Assembly (NCBI GenBank): GCA_046095485.1
Contig: JBJTJN010000034.1
Location: 1-7,244, forward strand
Direction of reading: 5' to 3'
Origin: SYFI01 sp046095485
GTDB taxonomy: Bacteria > Actinomycetota > Thermoleophilia > Miltoncostaeales > Miltoncostaeaceae
Length of the DNA stretch: 7,244 nucleotides
Shown here: positions 5,704 through 7,244 of the stretch, one piece after another
How positions within the stretch are numbered: position 1 is the stretch's first letter
Layout: each line of letters starts with the position of its first letter
Translations under genes and position numbers: made by a program
The notes under the pieces: model-generated
What the model saw: the letters and a program-made list of their open reading frames with translations, nothing else
Database searches by the model: none
What the model was told of the DNA's origin: nothing

Positions 5704-5915
5704 TAGTGCTCGTACTTGAAGCTGATGAGAAGGCGCACGCGGTAGCGGTCCACCGTGCCGTCCTTCACCGTCACGTCCTGCTTCACCACTTCGGCCACGC
5801 GCAGGTCGCGCAGGGTGCTCGATGCGGTCTCCACGGCCAGCTTGGTGGCGGCCTCCCACGACTCGGCGCTGGTGCCGACGATCTCGATGACCTTGTAGAC
5901 GCTGTCACTGGACAC
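5703..5915 (-). CDS. dodecin-family protein, lacking the flavin-stacking Trp
   Basis: Dodecins are small proteins that assemble into hollow dodecamers and in many species store or buffer flavins or flavin-derived compounds in the cytosol. The 70-residue product has the family's beta-alpha-beta-beta pattern: VYKVIEIVGTS (6-16), the helix SWEAATKLAVETASSTLRDL, then VAEVVKQDVTV and the closing strand LLISFKYE. Where archaeal and mycobacterial dodecins carry the Trp that sandwiches the isoalloxazine ring, this protein has Val40, and the nearby flavin-contacting Gln appears to be Arg. A Trp at residue 20 is at the helix start and not equivalent. I recall other bacterial dodecins with the same DLRVAEV segment, so this looks like a subgroup rather than a damaged gene. 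The GTG start is supported by GGGAGG (5922-5927 on the complement) six bases upstream. It lies 39 bases after the DUF429-like gene on the same strand. Confidence 0.9.
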   Translation of the reverse strand: MSSDSVYKVIEIVGTSAESWEAATKLAVETASSTLRDLRVAEVVKQDVTVKDGTVDRYRVRLLISFKYEH

Positions 5916-5954
5916 GGGGTGCCTCCCGGTCGGGTTCCCGCGGCACTCCGCGGC

Positions 5955-6782
5955 TCACCATGATTGTGGCGGCCCGACCATCGCGCCCGCAACCTCGGGC
6001 GCGATGTTGATCGTCCCCTCCTCGCGCAGCCGGGCGATGTTGATACCCGCCCGGTCGATCATCTCGGGGCATGCGGCCAGGGCCACGCGCCCCGCCGCGG
6101 CGTCGCCGACCAGCGCCCAGCGGTCACCGGGGCCATCGAGGCAGCGACGCGCCAGCAGCGCGCACGCAACCGCGTCAATCGCCGCGGCCTCATCGAGATC
6201 GGCGAGATCGCCATCGCGCTCCGCCGCAGGCCACGCACCGAGGTCCACCACTCCTGCGAGCAGCGCCCGTGCGGGTGCGAGGCCGTCATTCCGGGCCCTG
6301 CCGCCCCGCGGCCGGAACGCCGGCGCCCGCACCCCGACCCAGGCGGCGCGGTAGTCGGCCAGCGGCAGGGCCGGTGAAGCGGGCGGATGATCCTGCTCCC
6401 ACATCACCTGCCGCAGCACCTGGTCGGGTAGCGCCTCGGCCACCACATGGCCCGCCTCCGCGAGCGCCGCGCCCAGGGCCACGCCACGCGCTCCGCCATA
6501 GGCCTTCTGCATGCGGGTGGGGGTCACCGGGAATGCGGCGATATCCAGCCAGGCGAGCACGTGCTCCACGTCACGGCGCCCTTTGACGTCGGGAACCACC
6601 ACCGGCGCGTCGAGCAGCACCAGGGCCGGCTCATCACCCACGGCATCCACGATATCCGCATCGGAACGGCACATCCGCACCCCTGACAGCACGTTGTCAG
6701 GGGTGATCGCGGCCACGGCGGACATCGCCGGGGCGTCATCGCGCCGGGTGTCCTGCACGAGATGGATGCCCACGGCCCGCAC
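5955..6782 (-). CDS. DUF429-like protein, predicted RNase H-like fold
   Basis: Function is not established; DUF429 proteins are predicted nucleases of the RNase H-like fold. The 275-residue product from the GTG at 6782 begins with a strand RAVGIHLVQD, has LVLLDAPVVVP around Asp58 followed by a GRRDVEH segment, a Gly/Arg-rich middle, and DLDEAAAIDAVACALLARR with Asp203, then LVGDAAAGRVALAACPEM. This order of first strand, D-A-P loop, and late acidic helix fits DUF429. The first strand has His7 where many members have Asp, so catalytic competence is uncertain. A longer reading from GTG at 6812 adds ten residues but has no ribosome binding site. The 6782 start is favoured by a TACTCT box six bases upstream, the leaderless arrangement. 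It ends 39 bases before the dodecin gene; that gene has its own strong ribosome binding site, so both may share one transcript. Confidence 0.7.
   Translation of the reverse strand: MRAVGIHLVQDTRRDDAPAMSAVAAITPDNVLSGVRMCRSDADIVDAVGDEPALVLLDAPVVVPDVKGRRDVEHVLAWLDIAAFPVTPTRMQKAYGGARGVALGAALAEAGHVVAEALPDQVLRQVMWEQDHPPASPALPLADYRAAWVGVRAPAFRPRGGRARNDGLAPARALLAGVVDLGAWPAAERDGDLADLDEAAAIDAVACALLARRCLDGPGDRWALVGDAAAGRVALAACPEMIDRAGINIARLREEGTINIAPEVAGAMVGPPQSW
6678..6705. repeat. 11-bp perfect inverted repeat inside the DUF429-like gene
   Basis: CACCCCTGACA at 6678-6688 is the exact complement of TGTCAGGGGTG at 6695-6705, with a six-base spacer. It lies in the coding sequence of the DUF429-like gene, about 75-105 bases after its start. 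It could form an mRNA hairpin near the 5' end or be a protein-binding operator. The reading frame passes through it normally. Confidence 0.6.
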
Positions 6783-6788
6783 GGCGCG

Positions 6789-6794
6789 AGAGTA
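6789..6794 (-). promoter_or_regulatory. -10 box for a leaderless DUF429-like transcript
   Basis: TACTCT on the minus strand (TANNNT) lies six bases before the GTG at 6782, which puts the expected transcription start at the initiation codon. No Shine-Dalgarno sequence is present. Inferred from pattern and spacing, and used to choose the start codon. Confidence 0.4.
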
Positions 6795-6811
6795 GCGACG
6801 CGCGCCCTGCA

Positions 6812-6827
6812 CGGGCGATTTCGCCCG
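6812..6827. promoter_or_regulatory. 16-bp palindrome between divergent promoters, possible operator
   Basis: CGGGCGA, two T, then TCGCCCG: perfect seven-base arms with a two-base centre, too tight for an RNA hairpin but typical in shape for a dimeric repressor site. It overlaps or abuts the -35 positions expected for the minus-strand box at 6789-6794 and the plus-strand box at 6835-6840, so one bound regulator could control both genes. No matching regulator is in the window. Confidence 0.35.
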
Positions 6828-6834
6828 CCTCCGC

Positions 6835-6840
6835 TACGCT
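6835..6840 (+). promoter_or_regulatory. possible -10 box of the small membrane protein gene
   Basis: TACGCT matches TANNNT and lies 12 bases before the ATG at 6853 and 54 bases before the ATG at 6895. Transcription would begin near 6847, giving a leader of about 48 nt to the preferred start. No -35 consensus is visible. Confidence 0.3.
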
Positions 6841-6894
6841 CTCGCGCTGGAAATGGGCGCCACCCCGGCGTCCCTCCCCGATTCGGTTGGAGAC

Positions 6895-7170
6895 ATGAGC
6901 TCGATCCTGCTCCTCATCATCTCGATAGCGGCGCCCTGGGTGGTGCAGCTCGCCCCGCCGCGCCAGCGCCTGATCGCGCTCGTCATCGACATCGCCGTCC
7001 TTCTGCTCTTCGGCATCTTCAGCGGCAACCCGCTCGCCATGTGGCAGTTCTGGATCGGCCTCATCATCGGCATCGTGAGCGTCGTCCTCTACGTGCAGAT
7101 GGGCAGCCGCGGCCCCCGCCGCCGCCGCTGGGAAGACGAAGAGGAAGCGGAGCCCACGGGCGAGCTGTAG
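6895..7170 (+). CDS. small membrane protein with three predicted helices, function unknown
   Basis: I do not recognise the family. The 91-residue product has three hydrophobic segments at about residues 3-20, 26-43 and 49-67, separated by a short PPRQR basic turn and a GNP turn. It ends in a soluble tail that switches from strongly basic (RRRR at 75-78) to strongly acidic (EDEEEAE at 80-86). By the positive-inside rule the tail should be cytoplasmic. The start is uncertain: ATG at 6895 puts the first helix at the very N-terminus and has GGAG only two bases upstream, while in-frame ATG at 6853 adds 14 polar residues with less typical codons. It diverges from the DUF429-like gene. No terminator with a U-tail is visible in the 74 bases that follow, apart from the inverted repeat at the window edge. 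Confidence 0.7.
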   Translation: MSSILLLIISIAAPWVVQLAPPRQRLIALVIDIAVLLLFGIFSGNPLAMWQFWIGLIIGIVSVVLYVQMGSRGPRRRRWEDEEEAEPTGEL

Positions 7171-7223
7171 CCCCGGGCTGGGTCGTGCATGGGGGTTGCG
7201 GCCACTCGCCGAAACGGGATCGG

Positions 7224-7244
7224 CATTTGCGGGGACCGCAAATG
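7224..7244. repeat. 9-bp perfect inverted repeat at the window edge
   Basis: CATTTGCGG, a GGA centre, then CCGCAAATG form a perfect inverted repeat that ends exactly at the last base, so the arms may extend further. It lies 53 bases after the membrane protein stop. Its AT-containing arms stand out from the surrounding GC-rich DNA. It could be a terminator stem for the membrane protein gene, an operator for a gene just outside, or a dispersed palindromic repeat; the window does not decide. Confidence 0.5.

Noticed and set aside
5955..6812. Reading the 11-bp inverted repeat at 6678-6705 as the end of a mobile element
   Set aside because: The DUF429-like frame runs through it without disruption, and there is no second copy, target duplication or transposase in the window.

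Overview
This 7.2 kb window is very GC-rich, with third codon positions almost all G or C. It looks like a stretch of actinobacterial (high-GC Gram-positive) chromosome. Four things point that way: a histone-like HU protein with a lysine/alanine-rich C-terminal tail, a short glucose-6-phosphate dehydrogenase that from memory resembles the mycobacterial Rv1121 type, a polyphosphate glucokinase, and TANNNT boxes placed 6-7 nt before start codons as in leaderless actinobacterial transcripts. I cannot fix the genus. There are no mobile elements, RNA genes or CRISPR arrays that I can support.

Layout. 1-94: extreme G/C homopolymer tracts and hairpins downstream of hup. 95-547 (-): HU-family protein with basic tail. 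664-882 (+): small unrecognised beta-rich protein. 943-1623 (-): 6-phosphogluconolactonase (pgl). 1687-5661 (+): four tightly overlapping genes, namely gnd (short-type 6-phosphogluconate dehydrogenase), zwf (glucose-6-phosphate dehydrogenase), ppgK (polyphosphate glucokinase) and a DUF3891-like protein. 5703-5915 (-): dodecin-family protein. 5955-6782 (-): DUF429-like protein. 6895-7170 (+): small three-helix membrane protein. The window ends on a perfect 9-bp inverted repeat. No stretch over 300 bases lacks a gene; the longest gaps are 548-663 and 6783-6894.

How the genes work together. pgl, gnd, zwf and ppgK together encode a complete route from free glucose to ribulose-5-phosphate: PpgK makes glucose-6-phosphate from glucose and polyphosphate or NTP, Zwf oxidises it, Pgl opens the lactone, and Gnd decarboxylates 6-phosphogluconate. 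pgl diverges from the operon across 63 bp in which the only TA dinucleotide is shared by two back-to-back TANNNT boxes, a candidate bidirectional promoter. The DUF3891-like gene at the operon's end has no known role here and carries an HD-domain-like histidine/aspartate pattern.

The window is mainly central carbon metabolism. I do not see a wholly new system. The points most worth a second look are the Lys-to-Tyr change in the zwf active-site signature, the DUF3891 protein tied to the pathway, the shared divergent promoter, the dodecin without its flavin-stacking Trp, and several unexplained inverted repeats.
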